A stretch of DNA of 64,000 bases, from positions 145,310,262 through 145,374,261 of the forward strand of contig NC_135718.1 in assembly GCF_964656455.1 (NCBI RefSeq). The letters run 5' to 3'. The position numbers were made by a program, and so were the translations under genes. Below, one piece after another: positions 22,851-34,934 of the stretch. The stretch is from Halichoerus grypus (lineage: Eukaryota > Chordata > Mammalia > Carnivora > Phocidae). Below the pieces are notes generated by a model. That model made no database searches, had not been told where the DNA came from, and saw only the letters and a list, made by a program, of their open reading frames with translations. Within the stretch, counting starts at the first letter, position 1. Every line of letters begins with the position of its first letter.

Positions 22851-23761
22851 ATTAAAAAGCTAAGATTTGATAGATCTAGGTACCTGCTTGGTAGCACATA
22901 GCTATTGGTTATAGTATGTTTCATTTTTTCATGTGCTTACAAAATTCATTATAAAAAGTTTAAAAGAAGTTACGATAGTGACAAGTCAATACTAAGCTTC
23001 CTCATTCCGTTGAGAGTTTATTTAGTGATTGAGGTTCATTAATTGGGGGAGAAAATATTTCCTGCTTAACTGGTCAGGTTGAACATAAAAATGTAGAAAA
23101 TATTATCATGCAAATTCTAACCAAAGGAAAGTTTATATAACTGCATTTATGAAAATAGACTTTAAGTCAAAGAGCATAGTCCAGATAAAGTTTCATTTGA
23201 AACATAAAAGTTTTAATTCAGTGGGTAGATACAAAATTAAAACTTTGTCTGTGCCTCAAGGCATAGCCTGAAAATACACAAAGAAAAAAGTCATGAACTA
23301 CAAGGAGTACCAGACAAATCCACAGTCACCTAATATGTCATAGAAGACATGGATTAAAATATCTGTAGTAAAATACGAACTCATGATAGCACTGTAAATA
23401 TATTTTATACTATAATAAAAAATACTACTTAGAAAACTTATGAGAGGCAAGTAAAGCAGGTCTTAGAAAAAAAATATAACCTTAAGTTACAGATTAGAAG
23501 AATAAAGACAGAAAATTAATGAGTAAAGAAACCATTTGAGGATGTGAAACAAAACAACAATATAACTCCTAACAGAACAGAAAAAAGAACATTTTAAAAT
23601 AAAAGTTAAAATGAACCAAATAGAAAACACATATACTGTCAAGATTGTAGTAGCTAATACCAACCAAATTCAGTTCTTCGAAAAGATAATAAAACTGACA
23701 AACCTCTAATTAAATTGATTTAATAGAGTAAGCACAATAGGTATTAAGAATGAAAAGATGA

Positions 23762-23890
23762 GGGGCGCTTGGGTGGCTCAGTCAGTTGAGCATCTGACTC
23801 TTGATTTTGGCTCAAGTCATGATCTCGGGATCATGAGTTCAAGTCCTGCATTGTGGAGGCTACTTTAAAAACAAACAAACAAACAAACAA
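23762..23890 (+). mobile_element. Can-SINE, short variant with (AAAC)n tail
   Basis: The head GGGGCGCTTGGGTGGCTCAG is followed by CATCTGACTCTTGATTTTGG and GGGATCATGAGTTC. It then skips the pyrimidine box and ends at GGAGGCTACTTTAAAAAC with an (AAAC)n run at about 23868-23890. The total is about 110 bp before the tail, roughly half the usual length. The ACTCTTGATTTTGG wording fits an older subfamily. Confidence 0.88.
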
Positions 23891-24388
23891 AAACATATAT
23901 ACCTACACACATATATACACACAGCAATCTCAATTAAAATGCCAACTGTAGCATTTGAGTAACTTGCTAAGCTAATTTGAAATTGATAGAAAAATATAAA
24001 GGGCTGAGAATAACCAAGACAGTGTAAAGAAAAATAAGGTGTGAGCCCTGTCCTACCAGTTAACAAGATATCTTAAGCTATCATTATTAAGACTGTGTAT
24101 CTCTGGCACACCAATGTACAAATAGAATAATGGATCATGAAGGATTGCCCAGAAATAGATTATGCATTCATGGATCCTTGTTTTATGACAGATGTTATAG
24201 TAGATCATTAAGGATAGACTTTTTAATGAATAGTGCTGGGAAGATTTGGTATATCCACTTAGAAGCCTCATGTTATATAAAGACATCAAATCCAAATGAA
24301 GACAATCATAAAAAGCAAGAGTATGAAAATTTAAAATAGGATGTAGGAAAAATATTTTCATAACTCACACTAATGAAAATATTTCTTT

Positions 24389-24583
24389 TTTTAAGATGTA
24401 TTTATTTATTTGAAAGAGAGAGAGAGCCTGAGTGGGGGAAGGGAAAAAAGGAGAGGGAAAGAGGAAGCAGACTCGCCACTGAGCATGGAGCCCCACACGG
24501 GGCTTGATTCCACAACCCTGAGATCATGACCTGAGCCAAAATCGAGTTGACATGTAACTGACTGAGCCACCCAGGAGCCCTGG
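24389..24583 (-). mobile_element. Can-SINE
   Basis: This is an antisense copy with a 14-bp perfect target duplication, GAAAATATTTCTTT, at 24375-24388 and 24584-24597. Head: GAGCCACCCAGGAGCCC. It faces the next SINE 33 bp away. Confidence 0.96.
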
Positions 24584-24616
24584 GAAAATATTTCTTTGGC
24601 AAGATGTAAGAAACAT

Positions 24617-24796
24617 GGGGCGCCTGGGTGGCTCAGTTGTTAAGTGTCTGCCTTCAGCTCAGGTCATGATCCCAGGGTTCTGGGCTCAAGCCCCGCTTTG
24701 GGCTTCCCGCTCTTCTCCCTCTCCCACTCCCCCTGCTTGTGTTCCCTCTCTCACTGTGTGTCTCTGTCAAATAAATAAATAAAATCTTTAAAAAAA
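24617..24796 (+). mobile_element. Can-SINE
   Basis: This is a sense copy flanked by AAGATGTAAGAAACAT (24601-24616) and AAGATGTGAGAAACAT (24797-24812), a 16-bp target duplication with one change. It forms an inverted pair with the preceding copy. Confidence 0.96.
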
Positions 24797-25830
24797 AAGA
24801 TGTGAGAAACATAAACTATGTAGAAAAAATTATAAACTCGAGTACTATTAAGAACTTCTGTTAATCAAGAGATATATTAAAAGATTGAAAATACAACCTA
24901 CAGAGTAGAGGATTTTCTAAAAATATATCCAAAAAAAGACTACTACCCAAAATATGTAAGGAACTATGAATCAATAAAATAAGTGAATTGAGAGAAAAGT
25001 AAGCCCAAGAATTGAACCAATATTACACATAGAAGAAAACTTTAATAACAAGTAAATGTAGGAAGAAAGGTTTAACATCGTCATAGTCAGGAAAATGAAA
25101 ATTAAATCCACAAACATATGCTATGGCATACCTTCCCAATTGGCAAAAATGTAATTATTGGACAAGACCGAGTGTTGGGGAAGGTAGGATCTCTCATATA
25201 CTGCTAGTGAGAACATGAATTGCTTCATCCATTTTGGAAAACAACTTGAATTATTTAGTAAATTTATACTTATTCATTCCTGGCTACCAGCAATTCCATT
25301 ACCAGCAGGAATGTTCAAAACATCATTGTTGGTGGTTGCCAAAAACCGTAAATATTCCAAATGTACATCAATAGCAGAATGGATAAATAACTTTTGGTAT
25401 GTTCATTACTTTTCTTAAAAGATCAAACTACAGCTGTATACACTAACATGGATAAATCATAAACATAATATTAAATAAACATAGGATTAAACAAGGAATA
25501 AAAAACACATTTAGTGTGATCCATTTATACAATTTTTATAAGCAGGAGTGTAAATAATATATATGAAGGATGCATATACACTTATAGATGGTGAAAGCTT
25601 TCTTTTTTTAAACAAAGCAAAGAAATGATTATCAAAAAAGTCAGAATACTAGTTATTCAAGGGGATGTCCATCTGGGAGGGGCACAGAGGGAGCTTTTAA
25701 ACGACTGTCAATGTCTCCTTAACCTGGATGCTGTTTGCATAGGTGCTCATTTTAATATTATTATTTAAAACGTATATAGTTTTATGTATTTTTTGTATTC
25801 TACAAAATATTTTAAGTAAAAAAGAAAGAA

Positions 25831-26450
25831 AAGTGAAAGTTCTAGGAAGCTGAGTCTCAAGAAGACTTGGCCCCTTCCCTAAAAGGAAGGATGATCTGTC
25901 ACCAAGGCCAACGCCCAAGATGTGAGACATTTGGTCAAAGCAAACATTTCTTGCTTCCACTTGTTGGACTGGATCACCTGGATACTTTTGCATTCTAGAG
26001 TTACAGCCTTTGATGACAGGGTGTCAAGAGACTAAATAGAGCGCCAATTCAGCAAGAACAGTAAGAATGTGTAGGTCACCCAAGCAGTGTGGGAAGTCTT
26101 TTTGTAGGTTTTTTAAAGCAAAATACATATTTACCCAACAGGAATGGACTAAAATATCTCCTGGTAAAATAAGAATGGAATTTCTCCATTTCCCAAGACT
26201 TCTCCAGTTCTATAAAATCATTTCTTTCGTGTGTGTGCCTTCTCATTACATATTCTCCTACTACCCAATTATAGGAGAAACTAAACACCACGTAGGGGAC
26301 TTTTCAGTGAATGGCACCTTTTTAACAGACCAGCTCAGCCTAAATATAATTGCCTCAGGATAATTACTTTTAACTTCCTTTTTTATAATCCTAAAGTCAC
26401 TTGTAATTATTGTTTGTTTCATTTCTGTGTTGTATACTAAAAATCTCTGA
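25831..26450. other. No gene seen
   Basis: There are several overlapping frames below 100 codons on both strands and no recognised domain. No repeat is confidently named. Confidence 0.4.
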
Positions 26451-26454
26451 GATG

Positions 26455-26565
26455 GGGACCCTATCAATATTGTTCACCTCTAGAGTCCCAGCTCTTAGAA
26501 AAAAGCCCAGCATAGAGAAGGTGTTCAGCAAATATTTGTGAAATGATAAGTAAATAGACAAATGG
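26455..26565 (+). repeat. L2 3' end
   Basis: GGGGACCCTATCAATATTG, CTAGAGTCCCAGC, GCCCAGCATAGAGAAGGTG and TCAGCAAATATTTGTG follow the L2 terminus. Confidence 0.6.
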
Positions 26566-26699
26566 ACCCATGAATCAGTGAACATTTAATGCCACTTTCA
26601 CTGACTCCTTCACACAACTGCAAGTGCAGGATTCAGAAATTTCTCTTCTCCTTGTTTTACTATCAAGGTAATTTTCCACAGATTCAGTGGATATACTAG

Positions 26700-27440
26700 T
26701 AAGCATGTAATTTAAAGGAAAACATAATCAAAAGGAATGTAAATTAAATTAAAAACAGAATATAAATATTTGCCATTTCAACACTCAAAGATGAAAAAAC
26801 ATAAAATAAAAAGGATAATAGTCAATTTTGGCAAAGCTGCAAGGAAAAGGCACTCTGCTATGGGAAATATAAACTATTAAAAGATGCATGAAGACAATTC
26901 ATCAAAATGAACGAAAAATCTTCCAAATTCCATTTCTAGGCACCTATCCTTAGGAAATACTAAAAGATGCTCACAAAAAATAGTTGAACTTGGTTCACTG
27001 AAACATTGCTAATAATTGTGAGAAACCGGAGACATTCTAAATACCCCCCAAACAGGAGCTTGGTTCAACAAGTCAGGGTATATTAACTCAATACAATACT
27101 ATGTATGAGACCTTAATATTTGTGCTGTAAGAAAATATTTAATGATATAGGAACACAGTCTTTATATATTATTGAGTTAAAAAAAAAGGAGATTGCAAAT
27201 CAGTATGGTTGGTATCATCTGGTTTTGTAGAAAAAAAAATCATATATGGACACACAAAATGCCCAATATAAGCCTTAGAAGAATATGTATCAGTATAAGG
27301 GTGCTCACCTTTGTGTGGTGACATTATGGGTAATTTTTAGTCTTTCTCCTGCCTATTTTCTGATTTTTTACCTTGAATTTATATTTCTTTTATGGTGACA
27401 GGAAGTGGGAAAAGTTCCTTAAATTCTAATAAAAGATATA
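26700..27440 (+). mobile_element. Old L1 3' end
   Basis: CAATTTTGGCAAAGCTGCAAGG, CCATTTCTAGGCACCTATCC, TTGCTAATAATTGTGAGAAACC, and the terminal block with CCTGCCTATTTTCTGATTTTT form a continuous old L1 end. Confidence 0.72.
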
Positions 27441-28435
27441 TATAGCCATAGGAAAAGATTGGAAGGATGCACAGCAAATATTGAATAGCCCTTATCTCTG
27501 GGTATCACGTTCTGGGTTATTTTTTTTTTTCCACTGGAAAGTGTTTCTGCAGCAATCTTATATCACTTTTGTAACAAGAAAAGCCCTAAAATTCCATTTA
27601 ATTGTAATAAAATGTGTGGCATGGCAGAGGAAAATTTGTAAAGCTGTACAGCAAAAACCAAGCAGCAGCTACTTATTCTTGGGAGTAGCATTAAGGGACT
27701 TGTATATTTTCTTCTTTCTGCCTTTTCAAGACTTGTCCAGCTTTTAGACTGAGTATGGACTATGTCTCTAATGAAAGCAAAGAAAATGTTATTACAAAGA
27801 ACTTTTCATCCATCAAGTTACAGAGAAAAACGTCTCCTAGGATAACCAAAAGCCCCAGAAGAGTCACCTGAAGGTCCTGAAAAGTTGGTTGAATGGGCTG
27901 TTAAGATCAAAGCAGTATCTTCTAAGAATTGCCACTGAAGAGAAGAGAACAGTAAATCTATATCAATATGTTTATCAAAACCCAGGTCAGGTAAAATTGG
28001 CACTCAAAACATCAAAGTTGGATTCACAATGCTTGCTTTCACCTATGAAAGTCTAGCTACATTTAGTTTTTAAATACACAGAGTAATATGGAAATGGCAG
28101 GTTATCTGACAAAAATTAAATATTTCAATGGAGTAGTTGCTTTAGGAATTCATAACCTTATCCATTCTGAAACTCAACGTGTAAACCAAACATTGGAGAA
28201 GAGATGACCGTTGCCCTCAGCAAAGAAAGTTTGTAAGAGGAACTTTATGTGCTACACACACATCTTTGTGGATGGGAATTAACCTAAGGGGAAAGCCAGA
28301 AAGCCATTTTGAATTAATAAAATTCTGAATTTTAGAAGATTCTAAAAAATTGTAATTATAATACTATTTTATAGAGTAATTGCAGTTAGTTGTGAATTAT
28401 TACTAAATAGGGTCTAAATCAATGATTTTTAAAAC
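27441..28435. other. No gene or clear repeat
   Basis: This is AT-rich and single-copy in appearance. The 88-codon frame at 27481-27747 has no recognisable features. Confidence 0.45.
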
Positions 28436-28439
28436 CATC

Positions 28440-28635
28440 TTATGTTTTTATAACATTTACTAACACATAAAGCTTTTTCATATTTACTTATTTTACTATA
28501 GGCTGTGAAGCAGTTAAGACAACCTCAAATGTTAGAGTTCCCAGCATCACCGAGAATGTGACTGAGAAAGGCTTTGAACCTTGGTCATCTGACTCTAAAG
28601 CCAATACTCTTCACACCACAAAACTCTGATCCAGT
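28440..28635 (-). repeat. MIR, antisense
   Basis: CATTTACTAACACATAAAGC, then GAATGTGACTGAGAAAGGCTTTGAACC, CATCTGACTCTAAAGCCAATACTCTTCAC correspond to reverse-complement MIR. Confidence 0.62.
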
Positions 28636-28674
28636 TCTAATTAATTGTAGATCATTGACAAAAAACAGTGTGCT

Positions 28675-28792
28675 CGTTCTGCATGGAGCACTGGGTGTTA
28701 TGCACAAACAATGAATCATGGAACACTACATCTAAAACTCATGATGTAATGTATGGGGATTAACATAACAATAAAAAAATGTGGGGAAAAAA
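28675..28792 (+). mobile_element. Young carnivore L1 3' end, 118 bp
   Basis: GCATGGAGCACTGGGTGTTATGC, ACAATGAATCATGG, ATGATGTAATGTATGGGGATTAAC plus poly(A) is the carnivore L1 3' end. It is flanked by AAAAAACAGTGTGCT at 28660-28674 and about 28793-28807. It matches, in opposite orientation, the fragment at 12333-12660. Confidence 0.93.
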
Positions 28793-28809
28793 AAAAAACA
28801 GTGTGCTGA

Positions 28810-30785
28810 CTGAAGCCCATAAAATCCTTCCTTTTCCTCGGTTGGTGGCATGTGGCATCTGAAGTCCTACGCCATGTTTCTTCCTCTTAACATCCTTCGG
28901 CGTGGAGGCTGCAGAAATATCCTGCTGTCAGGTCATGGTTGAATTATTATAGATTTCCACCAAGTGCAATTGCAATGGATAAGGCTTTGATACAATTGAA
29001 AGATTTTTGGTTTGGTTTTGTTTAATTGCATCACGAAGCCTGGGAAGAAGTGGAAGGTTGAAAGCAGGAGCCAGGAAGTAAGAAGGGATGAGGGAGGGGC
29101 AGGGACTTTAAAGGGTGCAGCCTGGGGGTGTGACAAGATGAGATGGGGCTGGCTGGGTGGGTCTGATGTAAGGAGGATAATAAAGTCACAGAGCAGCTGG
29201 TCGTATTACGCCACACTCAGAATAACATAAAAAGCCCACATACCACAGACTAATTTGGCAGTAATCTGAGATAGAAGTGCATTAATCCAATTACTTTTTC
29301 TGGCACCCCAAACCACTTACTACCTACAAGCTTTTAGGAGCTTCAATAACCCCAGGGCTAGAGTGATAAAATGAGCCCCAGAATAAACAAATTTCATTTT
29401 AGGGCAGTGTGAGTCACCACGGGAGGCCTTTATGGCCACAGGCCATGTTTCCTTACCAACGTGAATGAACCAGCTCCTACATTTCTGCCCCTAGGAAACC
29501 TCTTTCTCCTCTGTCCTATTCTTTAACCAGTGCCCCCAGCTTTGAAACATAAAACACACTTTCCTCCCCGCCCCAATTATACGGTGACAGTTGTTGATCT
29601 CACAGATAGAGCTCTCTGCTACTCTAAGATTTATAGACGATCCAAGTGTGCATGTGTAAAATCTCAGGTGACTGTGTTTGCAAACCCTGGTGGGTTAGGG
29701 AAGGAACATCGTTAGGTACTACACGGAGAGAAATTAAAATTTCAGAATGGGAAGAAAGAAGGTTGAAGAACCATGTGATCCACCCTTTCCTTCTTGCAGA
29801 TTAAATACATAAAATAATATATTATTATATATAAAATACAAATATTTTTGATCTGTTCTTTTAAAAACATGAGATTTTATGGTTGGAAAAAACCTATAAA
29901 TAAGATGGCAATTTGTTTGCATTTCACCTACTAATGTCAATCAGTTCATAGCAACCATCCACCTATCCTGTTGAAATGAATGACTTGTCCAGACTTAAGT
30001 AGAACGATTGCCATGATGGTTGGGTTGCCAATGACAGCTCTCTATTTAATTATTTTAAATTTTAAGCACAAATGAAATGCTGAAGTGATCACATAAAGCG
30101 ACAACTATAGTAACTCAGGTTCCATTTCTTCATCTTTAGAATTACTGTGCCACAACTGTTTGTTTAGTAATAGGCAGCTCAACATAAGCTTCACTGGAAG
30201 GGAGTTCCAAAAACTGAACCATCACAAACTTACTTTCAAAACAGATGCCTGTCGTTGAGTCCACACAAGGCGGGACACTGACGATACACTGGAGAGTTCT
30301 CTGAAGTCACTTCCATATTACTGTGCAGTACAGTATAATGGCTAGAAAAGAATATAAAGTTTATAAAAACATAAAAAAGATGAGGTAACATGTATTGAAG
30401 CTTACATATCTATTATTAAAACAAAGCAGTAACTGTTGGAATTACTTAGAACTTAGGGAAAAAAATACTTTTCAGGGAATACACTGACTTTCATAGGGGA
30501 CATTTTTTTTTTAGAATTGCCTACTCTTTAATAAGAGACAGTTCAATTTTTAGTCAGTTTCACTATTGTTTTGTTATTTTCTGTAGATGATGTCTCCCCT
30601 GATAGCCTGCCTCTGGGCAGGCAGCTCTCACTGGCCTGTGCACGCTGCCAATGACAGCTGTCCAGGTGTTTGTCCCCTGATGCTCTATAAGTCTCCTCAT
30701 TTGGGGAGTCCAAGTGAAAGGACCTGTGGTCCCACAGGTACTGAGGACAGAGCTTAGACTGGGACTTCAAACACTTGTTTCAGAG
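28810..30785. other. Unique sequence with one regulatory candidate
   Basis: There is no gene or confident repeat. The part at about 29190-29480 includes TGCATTAATCCAATTAC and CACAGACTAATTTGG, sites resembling homeodomain and Otx-type motifs, in a repeat-free block. Calling it an enhancer would be a guess without conservation data. Confidence 0.35.
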
Positions 30786-31769
30786 AGTGATCTGATTTAT
30801 TGAATAACCTCCCATTCCCCTTATCCTGCAATGTCAACTCTGTTAAGTATCAAGTTTCAGTCTTCGTATGGATCTGTTTCTGTGCTCCCTGTTGGGTTCA
30901 ACATACCTATTCCTATGCCAGTCTACATTGGCTTAATCATTGTGGTTCTACAAGAACCCTGGATAACAGGTAGGGTAGGTGCCCACTGTGATTCTTTTTT
31001 TCTCTCCAAATTGTCATGGATGTTCTTGGCCCTGATTTTCTTCATTAAATATTTTAGGACCAGCCTTTCCTATAATCCTATCTGGCTCCATAGAAAAACT
31101 TATTGAGATTTTTTTTTATTGGATTTTGTTTGAATTTATAAGCCACTTTGGCAGGAATTATCACCTTTATGATATTAACTTTTTCTATTACATGAATTTG
31201 ATCTATCTCTCCTTTTGTTTCCATTAACATCTATCAAACATATTTTAGATTTTTCCATAAAGATGGCTATGAATTTCATAGGTTGATTTTTAGGTGCTCT
31301 GTATTTTTACATTCATAAATTTCTAAGCCTTAGTTTCTGGTGTATAGAAATACAGTTGACTTCTATATATTGATTTTATATTACTAAATTCTCTTATTAA
31401 TTCTAATACCGTACCTGTAACATGTTTTAGATTTTCTATGTAAACAATTATATAATCAATGAATAAGGGTGGTTTTTTCCTTCCTATTCAATTCTTTTTC
31501 CCTTTATTTTGTGTTTTGTGTGTGTGTGTGTGTATTTATATATTTGCTTGTCTTATGGCTCTGGCTAGGATCTCCTAAACAATATTAGAAATGGTGATAC
31601 TGAAAATTCTTATCATGTTCCTGATTTTAAAAGGGATGTTCTTTACTTTTCTCTATTAGGGATGTTTGCTGAAATTTTTTTTGTCTAAAGCAAGACAAGT
31701 GTTTATTTTCCTTTTTTGATAGAAGCAAAATAATTGGAAATCAGATGCCTTCATTGAGAGCAGGACTTT

Positions 31770-32159
31770 TTTCTTTTTTTTTAGTTTCAGAGGTAGAATT
31801 TAGTGATTTATCAGTTGCATATAACACCCAGTGCTCATTACATCAAGTGCCCTCCTTAATGCCCATCACCCAGTTACCCCATCCCCCCACCCACCTCCCC
31901 TCCATCAACCCTCAGTTTGTCTCCTAGAGTTCAGTGTCTCTTATGGTTTGCCTCCCTCTCAATTTCCATCTTATTTTATTTTTCCTTCCCTTCCCCTATG
32001 TTCACCTGTTTTGTTTCTTAAATTCCGCATATGAGTGAGGTCATATGGTATTTGTTTTCCTTTGACTGACTTATTTCACTTAGCATAATACCCTCTAGTT
32101 CCATCCACATCATTGCAAATGGCAAGATTTCGTTCTTTTTGATGGCTGAGTAATATTCC

Positions 32160-32202
<43 letters not shown>

Positions 32203-32207
32203 CATTT

Positions 32208-32245
<38 letters not shown>

Positions 32246-32572
32246 TATATACCACATCTTCTTTATCCATTCATCTGTTGATGGACATCTGGGCTCTTTC
32301 CATATTTTGGGTATTATGGACATTGCTGCTATAAACATTGGGGTGCAGGTGCCCCTTTGGATCAGTCCATTTGTATCTTTGGGGTAAATACCCAGTAGTG
32401 CAATTGCTGGGTCAGAGGGTAGCCCTATTTTCAACTTTTTGAGGAACCTCCATACTGTTTTCCAGAGTGGCTACACCAGCTTGCATTCCTACCAACAGTG
32501 TAAGAGGTTTTTCTTTCTCCTCATCTTCACCAACATCTGTTGTTTCCTGAGTTGTTAATTTTAATGGTTGTT
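31770..32572 (-). mobile_element. Carnivore L1 3' part, antisense, nested
   Basis: The sequence carries the carnivore L1 3' UTR (ATAACACCCAGTGCTCATTAC, CCCCCCACCCACCTCCCCTCC). It is followed by the antisense ORF2 C-terminus (GGGTAAATACCCAGTAGTGCAATTGC; CATACTGTTTTCCAGAGTGGC). It is 5'-truncated near 32570. A TA/CA microsatellite interrupts it. Confidence 0.9.
32162..32253. repeat. (TA)n-(CA)n compound microsatellite
   Basis: The (TA)n block at 32162-32200 is broken by TTCCATTTTA, followed by more TA and a (CA)n run at about 32230-32244. It sits at the L1 site that normally reads TATATATA. Confidence 0.95.
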
Positions 32573-32655
32573 GAAATTTTTAAATAAATGCCTTTATCAG
32601 ATTAAGGAAGTAATGATCTATTCTTATTTGTTAAATAGTTGTTGTTTAAAGACTA

Positions 32656-33264
32656 GGTGATTATGGTTTGTCTTTTGCCTGGCTCCTCATTCCCTGTCTT
32701 CTCCACTACCCACTCTGCCCATTGCTCATGTTCATCTCAGCAGCAGGATTTCACATTGTTGAACGATTGCCACCTTTGGGTTTGGGGAGTGGAGAGGGTA
32801 GAAGTGTATTTCAGGACAGGACAGAGTGAATCATTAACTGTTCTTTAAAGATTTGGAGATCAGTAATACAAACCTCATGGAGTCCTTCTGTTCAGCACAT
32901 GAGATAAGATACTACAGATGATTGCAAAAGGGTCTCTAGATGGACTCTTAAGTCCTTGAGAGTGGACAGTGATAAACTCCAAGTGTGGGAGGGAGGACAA
33001 TGTTACAAAGTAATATGATCAAGAAAGGGTGAAGCAGCATCATTCGTTGACGCTGACAGCTTCCAATATGAGAGAGAGCAGCATGGAGGGAGGCTAATTC
33101 TGAAAGGTTTGGTAGAAGAGAGACTGCAGACAAGCTTGGTGGACAGAGGTTATCAGCCAGGAAGCTGGAGTGAGACCAAGAAAGGCACAAAAGTGGGGAT
33201 TAGCAGCCACACAAGGAATAACAGAGGCTTCAGAGACCACAGTGTTTTACATTCTGATTTTTTT
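32656..33264. other. No gene or clear repeat
   Basis: Short frames only. Confidence 0.45.
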
Positions 33265-33267
33265 TTT

Positions 33268-33375
33268 TTCCAGGAGAAAACTAAGGTACAAATACTTTAG
33301 TGAGATTTTCACAATGAGTTAGGGACAAAACTAGGACAAGAACTCAGGGCCCCAGACTCCATTGCAATTATCCCA
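33268..33375 (-). repeat. MIR fragment, antisense
   Basis: CCAGGAGAAAACTAAGG, ATTTTCACAATGAGTTAGGG and ACTAGGACAAGAACTCAGGG follow the reverse-complement MIR. A T run precedes it. Confidence 0.5.
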
Positions 33376-33960
33376 TCTCTCCAAAGTTAATCAATGATGC
33401 AGCTAGAAGGAGCTCAGTGTTCTTAGAATAACATTTTGCTTAGCTTTTATCCATCAAATACCACAATATCAACTCCTTCCAAATGACGGCATTCCCATTC
33501 TCAACTAGCCTAGCTAGACAAAACTCCTGGCAGGTTTTTCCAGGAGTATGGGTGGGCCAGGAACTATCATGCTGGCTGGGAAAATGCTGTGAATTAAAGA
33601 ATACCTTTAACTTATTCATCATAGCTGTTGCAGAGGAGCCTCAAAGCATTGGCTCCTCTCCTGGAAAATTCAGTAACTAGTTTTGTGAGCCTGACTTCAC
33701 TGATTGCACATCTAATTATTGGCCAATAAACTAGACCACCATTCTTGAAGCTTCTCAGTTTTCCATGTTAGTTAGCAGTACCTGAGACTTATAACTCAGA
33801 TCGAAAAAGGCTTCATTGCTTTCCACTTGAGGGTTCTTAGCAACACAAAAGTCAATTTGAGAAGATGCAACTCCCTGGTTCAAAGTCACCCACGTGAGGA
33901 TCTAAGGATAACAAAGCAAGAGTCTGGGTCTTCCCAAACAGACAAAATGAGAAGGGTTCT
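33376..33960. other. No gene seen
   Basis: Open frames are 60-80 codons and lack features. Confidence 0.45.
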
Positions 33961-33964
33961 GAAC

Positions 33965-34295
33965 CATAACACTCAAAGCATGAGTAAATATCATAAATAC
34001 AATGCTGATCAAAGGAAGTCAGACACAAAAGAGTGCATATTGTACCATTCCTTTTATATAATAGTTTAAAAACAGGCAAAACCAACCCTTGTTATTAGGA
34101 GTCTGGAAGGTGGGGAGCCTTGCTGGGGCTAGTGACCCTGAGGGACATGACAGGCCTTCTGGGAAGCTTGTAAGTTTGTTTCTAGATCTAAGTGCTGGTT
34201 ATGTGGGTATGGTCACTTCCTAAAATTTTGTCAAGCTGTAACTCATTATTTTCTTAATTTTCTGTATGTATGTTAAACTTCAATCACATTTGCAA
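33965..34295 (+). mobile_element. Old L1 3' end
   Basis: CAAAAGAGTGCATATTGTACC, ATATAATAGTTTAAAAACAGGCAAAACC, and TTAAACTTCAATCACATTTGC match the 3' end of an old L1 (L1MC/L1ME type). Confidence 0.65.
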
Positions 34296-34326
34296 AAAAA
34301 ATAGTAATAATTAGGGGAGGGGGTTC

Positions 34327-34366
34327 TGGCATAAATTTCTTTTTTTTTTTTTTGGCATAAATTTCT
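34327..34366 (-). mobile_element. Poly(T)-only insertion with 14-bp TSD
   Basis: TGGCATAAATTTCT at 34327-34340 is repeated exactly at 34353-34366, and only T residues lie between. This is what an L1-driven insertion would leave if reverse transcription stopped within the poly(A) tail. It has no body sequence, so the parent element cannot be named. Confidence 0.8.
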
Positions 34367-34930
34367 GATTAAGGTGGAAGACAGTATTATGGTTGTCTCA
34401 AATCTCTACTTTCAATTTTACTTCTTTGTTTGTAGGTAATAGGGTTAAAGAGGAAAAGAAGGCAGAAACATGGCACGCATGTGAACCAATGTGACTGGGC
34501 ATGAACTGGTTACGCAATTACATAGACTCCAAAATGGGATACCTTAGGAGAATCTTTAAAGGTATAAACTGAAGTTAATTCAAATTAATTATGCAAATAT
34601 TCACCGTAATCTATTATATGCACAGAACAGAGAGTAACACTATAGGTATTTCCTAAAATTCTCTTTCCTTCACTGCAGGGTGGCAGCAAAAACAAAGCAA
34701 GGAAAAAAGACACAGAGAACTCAGATGGGAATAGAGTACCATAGGCCAAAGAGGGAGAAGTCTGACAGATAACTAACACTCTCAGAGTTTAATGGATAAA
34801 GAAACTCTCCTTAGTAATAAAGTGACACAGACTCTATTAGAGTAAACTTTGAATTAATGTCTATGTAAAGAATAAGGCCTTTGATTTTCAAAAGCAACAT
34901 CTTACACAAATTGGAATCTGACATGCACAA
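34367..34930. other. No gene or clear repeat
   Basis: AT-rich with short frames only. Confidence 0.45.
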
Positions 34931-34934
34931 TATA

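Larger units (their letters stand above)
23040..25830 (+). mobile_element. Old L1 ORF2 through 3' end, interrupted by three SINEs
   Basis: CAGTTCTTCGAAAAGATAATAAAACTGACAAACC at 23670-23703 is the well-known ORF2 segment. It is followed by GAATAATGGATCATGAAGG, GAATAGTGCTGGGAAGATTTGG, AAATATGCTATGGCATACC-like 3' region, GAACATGAATTGC, and the AATGGATAAATAACTTTTGG block. All frames are broken. The small plus and minus open frames in the interval are shadows. Confidence 0.72.
30790..32655 (-). mobile_element. Old L1 ORF2 piece, antisense, split by a younger L1
   Basis: On the plus strand it reads antisense L1 reverse transcriptase: TGTATAGAAATACAGTTGAC, CTCTGGCTAGGATCTCC, ATCATGTTCCTGATTTTAAAAGG. 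After the nested L1 it resumes at about 32575 with TGCCTTTATCAGATTAAGGAAG. All coding frames are broken. A (GT)n run lies at 31517-31533. Confidence 0.75.
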
